In this document: positions 1-11,699 of the stretch, one piece after another | How positions within the stretch are numbered: position 1 is the first letter of the stretch | Layout: every line of letters begins with the position of its first letter | Source: Polytrichum commune | Lineage: Eukaryota > Streptophyta > Polytrichopsida > Polytrichales > Polytrichaceae | NCBI GenBank assembly: GCA_950295325.1 | Contig: OX485804.1 | Location: 23,560,001-23,624,000 of the forward strand | DNA length: 64,000 nucleotides | Direction of reading: 5' to 3' | Notes under the pieces: generated by a model | What the model was told of the DNA's origin: nothing | The model's database searches: none | What the model saw: only the letters and a program-made list of their open reading frames with translations | Program-made: the position numbers and the translations under genes

Positions 1-2780
1 CATCGCACGTCAATGTAAAAATAAAACACCAACATCTTTTTTCTTTTTTTTTCCTTGATTATTATGGCCCTAGGTTATATAATTGGGATTTTCTTTGACA
101 TCAGCTTATGTCACATGTGAAAACATCATTTTTCAAAACATTTGAGTGAACTAGCATGTTAACATGGAGTTCGATGTGAGTATAACAAAATCATAAGTAC
201 TATGCCTACTCTAAACACCTCAAATATTTCCCACTTTACATAAAGAAACAAACTCGGACTTCAATCAAGCAAAATGGATATGTTCCCATTGCATTGCATG
301 ATTTTAGAGTTATAATGAGTTGAGATTAGCTGATTAGGCCTTTAAAAATGTTGTTCTCCATGGACTATTGTGAACTTTATATATTCATTTATTAGATTCA
401 AATAATAGCAAAGTAATTCTCGGTAGAGTAAAACTTGTCTCGTTTTAAAACCAACCAAACTTGTATCTAGTGTGCGCAAACAATTCGACAAAGCTCACCC
501 GGAATGCCAATGTGATGGTGAAATTCTTCTTGTGGATAGTTTGAGGATTTGTGGAGGTTGCATCTCCTAGTTATGGATGGGTGAACCGAGTGTGAATTGC
601 AATATTTACAAAGGGGATATGTGGTTTCAATAGAGTTTGATTCATTTGGAGCAACTTCGACTTGCACATGGATATGTTCATTTCTACAACACTAAAACAA
701 GCTTACTTATGTCCCTTGCAAAAAGGGTGGCTTAAACCCAAGGCCTTAACCTAGATCATGTGGAAACTCTAAGGATAAGCCACGTAAGGCCAGCATAGTA
801 TGCGACAAGGAATGAGGGAGAACCGGTTGCTAGTTACAGATGAACTAGTGGAGTTTTGAGATATAATCAGTTGAAGTTCAAGACTTCGTGAAAACTACCG
901 ATCGTTTTAGAGGGATTTGTAGAATACACCGCAATTCAATAAAGCAAAATGGCAACATGTAACCGGTTGGACTTGGAAATGCTAGGATATCGACTTGTTA
1001 TGCCCAAATATCTCCCCATATATTGGTACTTGGATGGGTGACATTCCCAACACTTGATTTCCAATGCATCCCACCATTTATGATCCACCATAGTTGGGGG
1101 GGGGGGTAATATGCATGAACCAAATATTTTCAACCAACCTGGGCTCGCCCTTGGGGGAGATGAGGGCTAGCTGGCTTGTCCACACATCGTAGATATTTGT
1201 GCTATGCCCTGGAAGGGTGTTCACCTTTATCAGGAACCAATAATTGATGGGTGCTTTCTAAATCTTGTAATGCCCATTTCAATATTACACATATACTTAG
1301 ACCAACTTGAAAATGAAGCAAGACCATGATTCACAATGATTCATAGTCATCTTTCTTTCATTCTATTTGTCCCTTACAAAAATTTATACTTTGTGTACCA
1401 CACGTGACTAGGATGCAATAAATCTTTTGAGATGGCCACCAACGTACTACACTCTCTTGGAATAAAGTGACAACAATGTTTAAAAGCAGTCCTACTCCTC
1501 CTACATCAAGTTGTGTGTTTAACACCTTAAAAAACTAATCAACTCAACGTAGGTTATATTTAACAACTTGCCTTTTGCATAGTCAACTCCTAGTTAGATC
1601 ACCAAGCCACACTATAGATTACATATTTGATATCATGTACACTCCCGTTCTCTGGAGGTTGAGTGACCATAGCTTGCATGTATCGGCCATGTATCCCTCC
1701 CACTTCAAAACCTATTGCAACCACAACATGATGAAAATTACCTCCATTGTTGTGTATTATGTCAATTCCCTTGCCCCCTTTGATACGTGAGAGACTCACT
1801 ATATTAGCCAATGTTAACGTGACATTGCCACTTAGCTTTGTATACCATCACCTCACCTCACTATTGAAGATCGGTCAAGTCATCACCTTGCAATATTTAT
1901 ACATGGGTGTCGACATTGTATACCGTATTGAGGTGGAAAACTATTAACGTGTGCTATATGAATTAACCTTTTATGCTAAAGCTAGGCCTTGGAGATCTTA
2001 GCTTATCCTATAATTAAGGGTGGACTACAAAGTGCAATAATTATGTACCGCAATACTCTTTTTCATGTTATCCGTGACTTGCAAATTCACTTCAATCACT
2101 TGTCCGGGGGGGGGGGGGGGGTAGTCATTGGTTGGAGTAGCAATATACGTGCGAACAAATGATAGGGTATTTTAAAAAAATGGGGGAAAATTTTATAAAT
2201 GGACTTAAGAGTAATATAGGGTATCAAAAATGGCATTGGGCATCTTTAAAGTACTATAAGGTATGGAATAATAAGTAATTTGGAATTATAAGTAATGCAA
2301 GCCATTTTTCTATTAACCCAAAGTAGAAATTTACATAATGATAGCATGTGGAAAAAAAAGAAGAGAATTGAAAGTAATACCCCCCTATAAAATAGTGGTT
2401 GTTCGCACCTATATCCTTAACTTTTTAACACACTACCCCCCCCCCCCCCCCAAGCACTTGTCTTAATGGTACACCTATATTTGGTTGTTGTGTGGACTTA
2501 TATTACATGTGTTTGAAAGAAGTTGAATTATGTGCTCAAATGTTCTTAGATACAACAAACAACATTTTGGGGTGGGGGAAGGGACCTATATAATCCTTGA
2601 GAGATTGAAAGAGCCTCCGTGATATCATCATATGCTAAGTTAGATGTGGTTGGGTTGGTCATGGGTGTATAATGATATAAACCCCATGATGTCTTTCACA
2701 TGGTTGTCGATTTGTGTCACGTGTTAAATCCATGTTCGATCAGGTGTCGGGAAAGTGAGGTTGTTTTACTGACTAACGAA
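1..2780. other. AT-rich intergenic DNA, no gene recognised
   Basis: I see no convincing coding region here. Open frames are short and match no family I know. There are homopolymer tracts: G near 1091-1106, G at about 2105-2122 and C at about 2437-2452. The first 21 bases resemble (19 of 21) the reverse complement of sequence just beyond the LINE fragment near 19.91-19.93 kb, so the window may open inside the tail of another copy. Bases about 815-1025 match a repeat near 25.87-26.06 kb. Confidence 0.6.
815..1025 (+). repeat. Dispersed repeat, copy 1 (second copy at 25865-26060)
   Basis: About 200 bp resembles the stretch at 25865-26060 in the same orientation. Shared words include GGAGAACCGG, GTTGAAGTTCAAGACTTC, CAACATGTAACCGGTTGGA and TATGCCCAAA, in the same order and spacing. 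I see no terminal repeats or coding capacity, so the class of element is unknown. Confidence 0.6.
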
Positions 2781-2789
2781 GAGGGCGAT

Positions 2790-3445
2790 ACATGGCGAGC
2801 CGTTGTTGAAAGCCTGTAGCGAGTTTGAGAGTGCCTTATTCTATGGGGAGTTCTCCAAATTCGGCCAACAAAATATGATAGGTTGTCAAAGAACTCACTT
2901 TGACGTGAAACATCATATGCATTTCCATGCCCTTCTCAAAAACCTTCCAATGAGAATTGTTCAAGTTGCCTCCCCAAATTTTAGTGCCATATGTGAAAGT
3001 TGGAATCACCAAAGCTTGAATAGATGGGATTTGAGTTCCCAACATGTGACTCGGACTACTCCTTCTTTCCGTAAAGTGCCCATCGAGGCATTCATACCTA
3101 CGATTCTTTGACTTTTACTAAATGACTCAAGGTATGTATGCGAATAAAAATCAATCCCAACTTTATTTATTTGTTCTTTTCCTATTCACGAGTTATCTCA
3201 ATTGAATCCTTGTCCAAGCAAAAAACCTCCTGGTTCAATTTTCTTTTGTTGTGGCCAAATATCAAGATTCTACTCTTAGATATATTGACTTCAAGGCTAG
3301 AAGAAGCGCGGAACTCATGTAGCTTGTTCAAAAGTATGTGTAGGCCTCCTCCAAATTTAGAGAATAGAACAACATCGTCAACATAAAAAAGAATGGCAAC
3401 CGTTGTGTTAAATAAACACAAAGAATCCATGTAAGATGAACAATA
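2790..3445 (-). pseudogene. Decayed LINE reverse-transcriptase fragment
   Basis: Minus-strand translation in shifting frames gives reverse-transcriptase remains. These include the catalytic box FYVDDVVLFS (frame starting at 3430), then KLHEFRASSSLEVNISKS, FGHNKRKLNQ and, after a frame change, PTFTYGTKIWGG and SSLTTYHILLAEFGELPIE. The same words recur in order in the plus-strand fragment at 23.2-25.1 kb, so both belong to one LINE family. The fragment lacks both ends and has frameshifts, so it cannot be active. Confidence 0.8.
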
Positions 3446-3559
3446 GTTTCAGTGAAAGGTAGGGCAATGGGCCTAAACAATAAGAGCAGATCGTTACATA
3501 CGAGGGTGCCTCTCAACCACATATGTAGTAACAAACCTACCCACTATAGGTTTGTGGAC

Positions 3560-4530
3560 GATTTGTATTAAGTGTGTTGCACTAAATGATTTGGGAGCTT
3601 TGAAGCTAAATTTGGTGTCAAACTATACCATTTAACAACATTTTTATCATATGAATGAGAGGTACATTCATATCCAACAATTCACTCTTGCCGCCACAAG
3701 CTCCCCCTAACCAACAAAGTGCAAAGAATGGATGTAAACTCCAACGCTTGACATTTGGGATGAACCCTTGCATATTCATCCATACACCGCCCAATGCCAT
3801 AGCCTCCCATTTGTATCCAACCTCAACACCCACACATTTAACCATCATGCTCCCTATCGTGTGTGGTAAATTCATTTCAAGTGTGCCGAGCTAGATTAGT
3901 TTGGGTATTTGAAGCTAAGTGCATTTGGCATCAAATTATTTAAAAGTATTATTATATGACCTATATTTCATTTCGAGGCGTTTATGCTTTGGATGATTGA
4001 GAGGTAAGCTCATATGCAATGATTCCCTCTTTAACACTATAAGCGCTCAACCAACAAGACATCAAGATGGTAACAAACTCCAACACTTGTCATCCGGGAC
4101 GAACCGTTTGCATTCATTCATCCACATGGCGCCCAACGACATAGCTTCCCATTTTCATCCTCCCTTAACGAGCGATAGGTGCGTGATGTGATTCATTTCA
4201 AATGGGGTTGTGCTAAAATTAGACTAATTTCGAGATCTTTAGAACAAATTTAACTTCCGACCTACATACTATTCATCCAAAGGTGGTTGTTGATTTTTTG
4301 GATGAATGAAAAGTAAGCTTGTATACGCTAATTCCCTCTCGCTGCCACAAAGTCCTCCCTGCCAGCACGGTTTCCAAAGGGTAGTTAAACTGCAACACTT
4401 TGGCATGGGGGATACACAGTAAGAATTTTACATTCATCCACACGTCGCCCCAGCCACAGAGCCTCCTAGTTTTCACCCAGCCTCGATATTCCACCCACCC
4501 TCACTGCCAAGCTGGCATTACACCCTCCAT
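3560..4530. repeat. Three diverged tandem units of about 300-345 bp
   Basis: Three successive segments, anchored near 3656, 4001 and 4306, share an order of words. A GAATGAGAGGTA-like start is followed by CAATTCNCTCT, a run of CCAAC, AAACTCCAACNCTTG, then ATTCATCCA and a cytosine-rich stretch. The copies differ a lot from each other, so the array is old. It lies about 1 kb upstream of the EBS-like gene. I see no protein conserved across the units. Confidence 0.6.
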
Positions 4531-5321
4531 GTCGCCGGGGGTTCGAACCCCGCCGCGGCCACCCTGCCACCCTGCCACCCGGCCCGCTTGACCGCCCGCC
4601 CCTTTTCCTTGGGGGCGGCCAGGCCATGCCATGCCAACTTCTCTCCTCCTGGCTTTGAATCACCCGCCATAGCTGCCACCCCGCCATGGCCACGACCACT
4701 CCATCGCCATTTCCCAAGTCTTCCCGCACACTGACTGCCACCACGGACTAAGTAACTCACTCAAGTGACGTAAGGAGACGCCGGAATTTGCCAATGCGCA
4801 TGCTCGCCAAATGCTGCCAGGCGCTGCAACTCTCATTGTTATTATTGTAGGTCTCTTTTGAAGGGAGGGAGGAAGCGAGGGGGGTTCTGGGAAACAACAG
4901 AACAGAACAGAACAGAGGGGCGGAGAGAATCGAGCGGGAAAGTCGAAGAAGCGGCGTTTCTGTTTGCGGGCGGGGAGCTGGAGGACAAAGTATTGCTCGT
5001 TCGTTTGTTGGTTGCGTGGGTTTGTGTTCTAATTTGTTGTGTATCGTTGGAGGGGTGTGTCCGAGAAAGGGAGAGAGTGGGGAGGGAGGAGGGTTGTGTG
5101 CGTAATTGGAGAGGTTTTTGAGGTTGGGGTGTGGTTGTGGGGGTTGGTAGCCTTTGAGGGGAGGGCAAAGAATTAGTGCAGCAAGGGACGCATGATGGGG
5201 GGCAGGTGCGAGGTGTCTTGGGGTTGTTGCGCAATGGTGGAGGGCGGGGCGTGGTGAGAAGAGAAGAAAGCGAAGCAAAGCAAAGCAAAGCAGAGGACAG
5301 GAAAAGGGAAAAGGAAGGGCT

Positions 5322-5332
5322 AGGGTTAGGGT
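5322..5332 (+). promoter_or_regulatory. Telo-box in the EBS-like 5' leader or promoter
   Basis: AGGGTTAGGGT matches the plant telo-box, which is common just upstream of housekeeping and cell-cycle genes and is bound by telomere-repeat-binding factors. It lies about 110 bp before the start codon. A CAAAG repeat at about 5273-5290 and a purine-rich leader (about 4855-5290) precede it. The transcription start cannot be placed from sequence alone. Confidence 0.45.
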
Positions 5333-5442
5333 GGTGGGTTTAGGAATTTGTAGTTGGGTTCTTTGCGCTGCTTGTTTAAATTTAGCGGGTGGTTGCTGCT
5401 GCTGCTGGAGCGGAGGGAGTAAGTGAGTGAGTGGTTAAGGGC

Positions 5443-7391
5443 ATGGCGAAGCCCAAGAATGGCAAGAAGGCTCTGGCCCAGTACCCGATCAAGGGCACTC
5501 GGAAAGTCGTCAAAGGTAACAACTCCGCACTCCCGCCCTTTTCATCGCCAATTCCTTGGGGGAAGAAGAAGAAGGAGGCGCCCTGCTGTTTTGAAAGCTC
5601 AGCTTTTGTCTTCGTCCCCCACAATTTGATAACCGATTACATTCCTCAGGGATCCCGAGGTGGGGAGTGGAGGTTAAGTGAGTTGTGGGTTATGGTTCAT
5701 TTTATGCATTCAACCGCGACCACCGTGGCTTGGATGCTCGTGATGAAAGTGTTTCTGAGATGATGTTTGTGGGTCTCGGAAAGTGAATTTCTGGGCCTCG
5801 ATGCGATTGTGGCTTGTTGTGCGAGGCACGTAAAAGTCTTACGGTTTTTGTTCTTCTTGATGTTGTTGATGGGCATGTGTGGATTGGGGGTGGCAGCGGG
5901 GGACACAGTTTTCATGCGAACCGAGGACGCCGAAAAACCGCCCTACATTGCGAAGGTGGAGAAATTGTATACGGACACGCGGGGCTATGTGAAGGTGCGT
6001 GTGCGATGGTACTATAGGCCGGAAGAGTCTATGAGTGGGCGCAAACAGTTCCATGGCCAAAAGGAAGTGTTTTTGAGCGACCACTATGATGTCCAGAGCG
6101 CAGACACTATTGAGGGCAAATGTATTGTGCATTCCTTCAAAAATTATACCAAACTGGAGAGCGTGGGTGCTGACGACTACTTCTGCCGGTTTGAGTACAA
6201 GGCTACTACCGGAGGCTTCACCCCTGACCGTGTTGCTGTGTAATTTAGTTTACCCTCTACGAATGAATTTTCTCCTGGTAGTGCAGTAGTTGTTTTATTT
6301 TTAATAAATTATTTTGATGATACATGCAACGAGCATTCCATCACATTGAGGGGTTGAATTGGAGGTTACTTAACTGACACAATTTTTCTGAGGCTGGACA
6401 GGTATTGCAAGTGCGAGATGCCATACAACCCCGACCATGTGATGCTCGAATGTGGATCCTGTAAAGACTGGTGAGGCTTTTTTGATTCTTTCTGGTCATG
6501 TGCAGATTGCCTCAAGTGTGAAGAGAAGACTCCAGATGTTTAAAATGCAGAGTCTCTTCCTATTAGTTCAGCTGTGTGGGGATTGCAAGTCTCTGCTTCA
6601 TACTCTGGGAAGTTTGTATCTCGTTTCTTGTAGACTCATATGCTCCTGATTCTGGTAAAGATTGTTTTTGTCAAATGTCATTAGTCACAAGGCACCTGTG
6701 TATTTCACTATACGAGATGGATGTGGAATGCATCTAAGAATGACACCGGTTGCAAAACTATTACAAAATAAGCACATCAGAGAGCTTGAAGCAAAGCTGA
6801 AGAAAGAGGCTGGGGCTTTATTGATGGACTATGTTTGAGCCCAGTACGCTCATGTAGTTTTTGAATGCTTGTAACCATCTTCTTTTGTAGTGCATGCTAA
6901 GCCATTCATAGGAAAACATAGCAAGCTTGAGGACGACTGACAAAGAGACATGGGTTGGTTTTGTTACAGGTTCCATAGACATTGTGTAGGTCTGAGCTCA
7001 GAACAGGTCTCAAACTTGGACAAGTATATCTGTCCCACTTGTGCTCCTGACAACTCAAAGAAAAGTAACGGACCTTTGCAGAAGACACCAGAGGCGAAGG
7101 TGAATCTTGTCCTGTCCAACCTCTTTGGCATTCAAGTGTCTTTGGCTTGTTAGGGTTCCTGTCTTTATTGTCACTGCAGAAGTTCTCAGGGATCTCAATT
7201 TTCTGTATTCCAAGTTCGTTGTGAAGGTTCCTGATTGTTTCTAGTAGAGGCGTGGAGTTGTGAAGTGGAAACAGTGAAATTGAATTATGTTCTTCGTATG
7301 GAAACTGGATACTCTTCATGTATTACATTGCTGCTAACCTTGCTTTGTTCATATGTCTGTGCAGCCTGAAGCTAAGCGTCAGAGGAGGTGA
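5443..7391 (+). CDS. EBS-like: BAH-PHD histone reader, EBS/SHL family
   Basis: Five exons join in frame: 5443-5515, 5897-6239, 6402-6470, 6970-7099 and 7365-7391. All introns are GT-AG and the product is 213 aa. A basic N-terminus ending KGTRKVVK leads into a BAH domain (about 25-139) and a PHD finger (about 140-190). All eight zinc ligands are present: C141, C143, C156, C159, H164, C167, C183 and C186. The BAH aromatic cage that reads H3K27me3 in Arabidopsis EBS aligns with Y41, W62 and Y64, and W162 sits where PHD fingers read H3K4me3. EBS and SHL are nuclear chromatin readers that delay flowering in Arabidopsis; in a non-flowering plant the target genes would differ. The C-terminus is short and basic (KRQRR) against about 230 aa in Arabidopsis. 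The ATG at 5443 is chosen because MAKPKNGKK resembles EBS N-termini. Confidence 0.93.
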
Positions 7392-8388
7392 TCTGTATAC
7401 CTGAGCGTTTTTTAGGATCAATGTCATCCACAGTGATTTATAACATCTTCATATCATGGAAAGCTAGTGTAGATAATGCATCTGAAGCAATGTAAGATAG
7501 TGGGGATAGGAAATTGCTGTGGAGCAATCTATGTGGACTTACGATGCAGCTGAGCACTGATCTGCTGTCCCAGAAAACTAATGTACTCTTGATGAACAGG
7601 ATGATTCTCACAGCCATCGGCAAGGCTTTTCCAAGTAGCTGGGCAGATTGAAAATTTTGTGATAGTTGTAAAATGGCAAAGGATTTGACGTCTTGTAATA
7701 GAATGGCATGGACCTGAGTTGAATCACTTCTCTTGATGTTTATCACCAATTTCCTGTGTGTTTCAGTGAAGTTTTTGTTTCTGAGATGAGTTGTAGATCA
7801 AATTTCTAAATGCTTGGAAACTGGCAATCAAGTGCAACTGGTGATTGATTACGGTGCTATTGGGTCTGGCGTGCTTCAATGGAACTCATTGACACAAATG
7901 GCATGTACCGTACCATGAATACAACAGTAGACCTGAACAAAAGAATACGAATAGAAGATGTGCTTTTGTGCTCTAGTGAACCACCTTTAGTGATGAGCTC
8001 CAAAATGATGGATCACAGGTAAAGCCGTAAAGCTGGAGACTTATAATTCTTTCAATCAACATCGATAGTTGTACAAACAATATTATATCCGTGTTTGCGG
8101 TAATCATGCAATTTCGGCTTTGAAGTGTGTGAGAATATACAGTGCTACTTGCAGCCATCATGGTATGCAGTGTTGCCACAATCATTCGGACTACAGCATC
8201 TATACAGTATCATGGAAACCCAACAATACATGGTTTTTTTTCATCTGATATATTCTTGACACTGAGGCTCGTCAAGTTATTTGATCCCCTATTCTAAGAT
8301 TAACTGTAAGTGTTTTGAGACACAAAGAAACTATACTTGTCAGTGTTCTGACATTAGGATTAAATTCTAGGTATGCACAATATATATG
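7392..8388. other. 3' flank of the EBS-like gene
   Basis: This holds the presumed 3' untranslated region and flank. Reading frames here are short and unsupported. I could not single out one polyadenylation signal. Confidence 0.5.
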
Positions 8389-8391
8389 TTA

Positions 8392-9525
8392 GGGGCGGTT
8401 TACACTATGGACCATGAAGTCGTCCCACGTAAGAGGCCTATTTTGCGTGGGACGACTTCATGGGACGACTTCCATGGTCCGAGTTACTAAAATATTAGTT
8501 TTCATGGTTCACGGGCCCTTCACTAGGTGTAAACCGAATGTGGACCATGAAGAATGACCATGCACCAAAAAGTGGAGGTGCTGATTTTTTTAATACATGC
8601 CCAAAAAGAGCAATTTTGAAAAAAAATTAAGTTTGATCATTCCTTGTCTTCTCTTGGGCTTCACTTGTCTTCACTTCTTGTTAAATGTGTCGAAGATGTG
8701 GCTTGCAAATCTTCTCACAACAATTTTTTTTAATAAAATAAAATGAGCAATTTAATTTGTGCATGCTCAATGTAATTTACATGTGACATGTACCTTGTGT
8801 TGTCACTACACTAAATAGGATATTTAGTGTTTGATTATATTTAATGTTGTTACCACCCTACCTTGCTCAACACTAATTTTCAATTCTTTGATAATTAATG
8901 TTAGAAGATTTCCCATTGCACTTCTTTTGACTACCCTGATCTACAATCACTAAACCACTACAGATTTTTCTTTTTTGTTTTGAAACTTCATTTTGTAATA
9001 ATATTGGGGTGTGTAATATACCGTTGGAAAGGTATTTTCAAGACCTTTCCAACGGTATATTACAAGCCCCAAAACTACAAACATTACATTTGGTAGACCA
9101 AAAAAACAAATCTGCACTTGAATTCTTGAGTTCTAGATGTCCCGCGTTGTTTGGTGAAACACATGTGAGCCGGTTTAAGGGGTAGGGCAAGGTAGTGCTG
9201 GTATGTCTCATGGGCTATGGTATAATTAAGGCGCTTAAAAGGTAGATTCATTGAAAAAGTTATTGAAATGGTATTTCTCTGACATGGGCCCTTGCCTTTT
9301 CCTACCAGACCACCTCTCTTGCCTCTGTCAACGCAAAACCCGTTGGACCATGTCAGTGCATTTATTAGGCCTTAAAATTTATATTTTGGGGACCTCGACC
9401 TCCATGGTCCCTCTGCCATTTTTTCCTTAGTGTAAACCGAAGTTGTCCCGGGAGAACTTCAACATCCAATCAGTTGCCTTGCAGAGCCCTGGTCCAACTT
9501 CATGGTCCATAGTGTAAACCGCCCC
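8392..9525. mobile_element. PIF/Harbinger-like non-autonomous element, 1134 bp
   Basis: The ends are near-perfect inverted repeats beginning GGGGCGGTTTACACTATGG and running on to ACCATGAAGT. TTA flanks the element as a direct repeat at 8389-8391 and 9526-9528, the target site of the PIF/Harbinger superfamily. There is no transposase frame inside, so it would depend on an enzyme made elsewhere. Two internal hairpins are notable: 15-bp arms at 8415-8429 and 8446-8460, and perfect 22-bp arms at 9012-9033 and 9043-9064. Its length is large for a MITE, which may reflect a nested insertion. Confidence 0.85.
9012..9064. repeat. Perfect 22-bp hairpin inside the Harbinger-like element
   Basis: The arms at 9012-9033 and 9043-9064 are exact reverse complements around a 9-base loop. 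Pairing continues outward with few mismatches (TTGGGG against CCCCAA). Such a stem could be a nested palindrome or a small-RNA precursor. Nothing else in the sequence decides between these. Confidence 0.85.
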
Positions 9526-9528
9526 TTA

Positions 9529-10880
9529 GACTACAGTAACTAACTTTCCCAGGCTCTTGGGCCTGGAGACAAATTGCATACATCAAGCTCTATACAGTAT
9601 AGTACCTGGGGGGCTGGGACCCAAATCTTATGTTGCAAAAAATGTTGGACTCATTCAGCTTGTGTACAGTTGCTGGACAAATTCACTCTGAAATCCACAA
9701 ATATATAGTATTCAAAGCACTGTCACTGACTGCCTATCCGAAACCGATTTATGTACATTTTGTGTTTCCCACCCAGAATCATTTGTGCTTCTCTGCAAGA
9801 CTTAATGCAATGTGAGTCAACACGTGTTTTGTTATTTAGCAGATTTATCAATTATTGTTTTGGGATATCAAATACTACCACAAGTAAATTTTTTTGCCAC
9901 AAAGCACTGTGAGAAAGCTAATTATGCCAAGCAATTAGAGAAATGCAAACTGATGACAACCAGGAAATGTGCCCAAGAAGTCTGAAAATGCTGAAATGTA
10001 CTTCATTCATGGCGTACAGCTTGTCAAACTCCTGCAGATTGTACCCATTTCCATGCATATCTCAACCCATATAACCTCAAAATTCTCTAAGTGCAGACTT
10101 GACCATGGTCATTCTTTTTGTCATTCTGTTCCCTAAGATCACAAATTATTTTGCAAAGTGGTAATCAATACCATATCTGTAATGGCTGCCATCCTGCTGG
10201 CCATTTGCCAATAGTAGAATAGATAAGATCAGCACCTCTGACAAACCAACTTATCAGTTCATCCCACAATGCATTCTCCAATGTTATTAGTGCTGATTCT
10301 TGCTTGATCAAGCTCATCATCATCGGAACAAGGCATTTAATATTGACAAGTGGCACTTGTGAATTTTGCAAAGGAAGTCATGTCCAGGTTTATTTGATGT
10401 GAAGTGTGCATCCACAACCACTGCTAGCTGGGTTTGTCTACCATTAATTTTGAGTTTTGAATCGAAACTGTAAACCCCAAGTTGACTGTTGATCGTTAGT
10501 TAATCTGCAGCTTGTTGCACAATATATGTTGCTGATGATCTCTCTCTCTCTCTCTACTTCTTGAAATCCTGAAAAAATAAAGCTCCTAAAATATACCCTT
10601 ATGGGCTGCCCGTGTAAAAAAATGTGGCAGAAATAACAATATAAAAGGCGACGATTACTGGCACAACCCAGAGCCGTATGCCAAATTTTCCGAAATTAGA
10701 AGGTGGAGCTGTCTGTCAGTTTTTCTGAGAATAGAGCCAGGAGACTGGTAGTATCGGCCTGTAGTTGTTCTTCGAAGAAGAGGGTGGTCTGAGAAAGGTT
10801 GATGTGAGAAAAGACTCTGCTCAACAGGGATTCATAGCTCTACAGGGATTCAGAGCTAAGGCCGTGTGATACCTGATAAG
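9529..10880. other. Intergenic DNA, no gene recognised
   Basis: I find no supported coding region. A CT microsatellite lies at about 10539-10555. Base composition and short frames look like decayed non-coding DNA. Confidence 0.5.
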
Positions 10881-11699
10881 TAAATACCATGAACTCACAG
10901 TCTGTTGCGGAGTGGAAGGATAGAAAGAATAGATCTCCTGAGAGAGAATCTGGTTCTATCAAAGGAATTTTCTGTCTGAACAGTGAAGAGGGTCACAAGA
11001 CCAAGAAACTGCTATTGCTGCAAAGATGAGCAAGAATAATGCTTCCAAGGATGATTATAAGGTTTTATCCCATGTATAAGTGTAATTGCATGAATTATAC
11101 TCCTGAGGAAAACTACACATGAATTCTTGATATATATTTGAGATTATACATATCTTGCTAAAGCTACATGGATATATGTTGATCTTTCTAAATCAAGATA
11201 TATATAGAGAGATGAATTCTACCTATTTCCAAGGAAATAGTACAGCCTTGTTGACATCGATAACAAGTAAGAAGGTCCGCCTACACCTAATGTACGCTCT
11301 ACTAACTTATTGTTTGGTAATGTTGGGGAGCATGGGCACAGGTGAGGACCTCTTCTACAAGTGTTGTGCACCATCCGAAGAAATGTCCATTCATAGTTAT
11401 TCCACAAGAAAAATCTTCTTGAAATTTGGAACAACGACTATGAAACTATCTTTGTTGTTGAAACAACACTTTATACTCTCTACATTTTGATTTAAATAAT
11501 ACCTGCTATATGGGTAATATGAAAATACTACGGGTGCTATTACACTGCAGTGATATTGTGAGTTTATTTCCTGCTTGTAATTAGTTACCAATAAATCTTT
11601 GTTAGCATTAAAATAGAATTTCGAATAAACATACAAGTCTGTATTATCAATGGACTTCTGTGACTATGACCAGATGAGAAGTGGTCAGGTAGAAACTAT

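Noticed and set aside
4538..4565. GGGGGTTCGAACCCC as the T arm of a tRNA.
   Set aside because: No matching acceptor, D or anticodon arm can be built around it; at most a SINE-like B box or a palindrome.
4757..5288. Frames of 148 and 173 codons on the minus strand, rich in Pro, Ser and Thr.
   Set aside because: They are antisense to the purine-rich leader of the EBS-like gene and have low-complexity composition.
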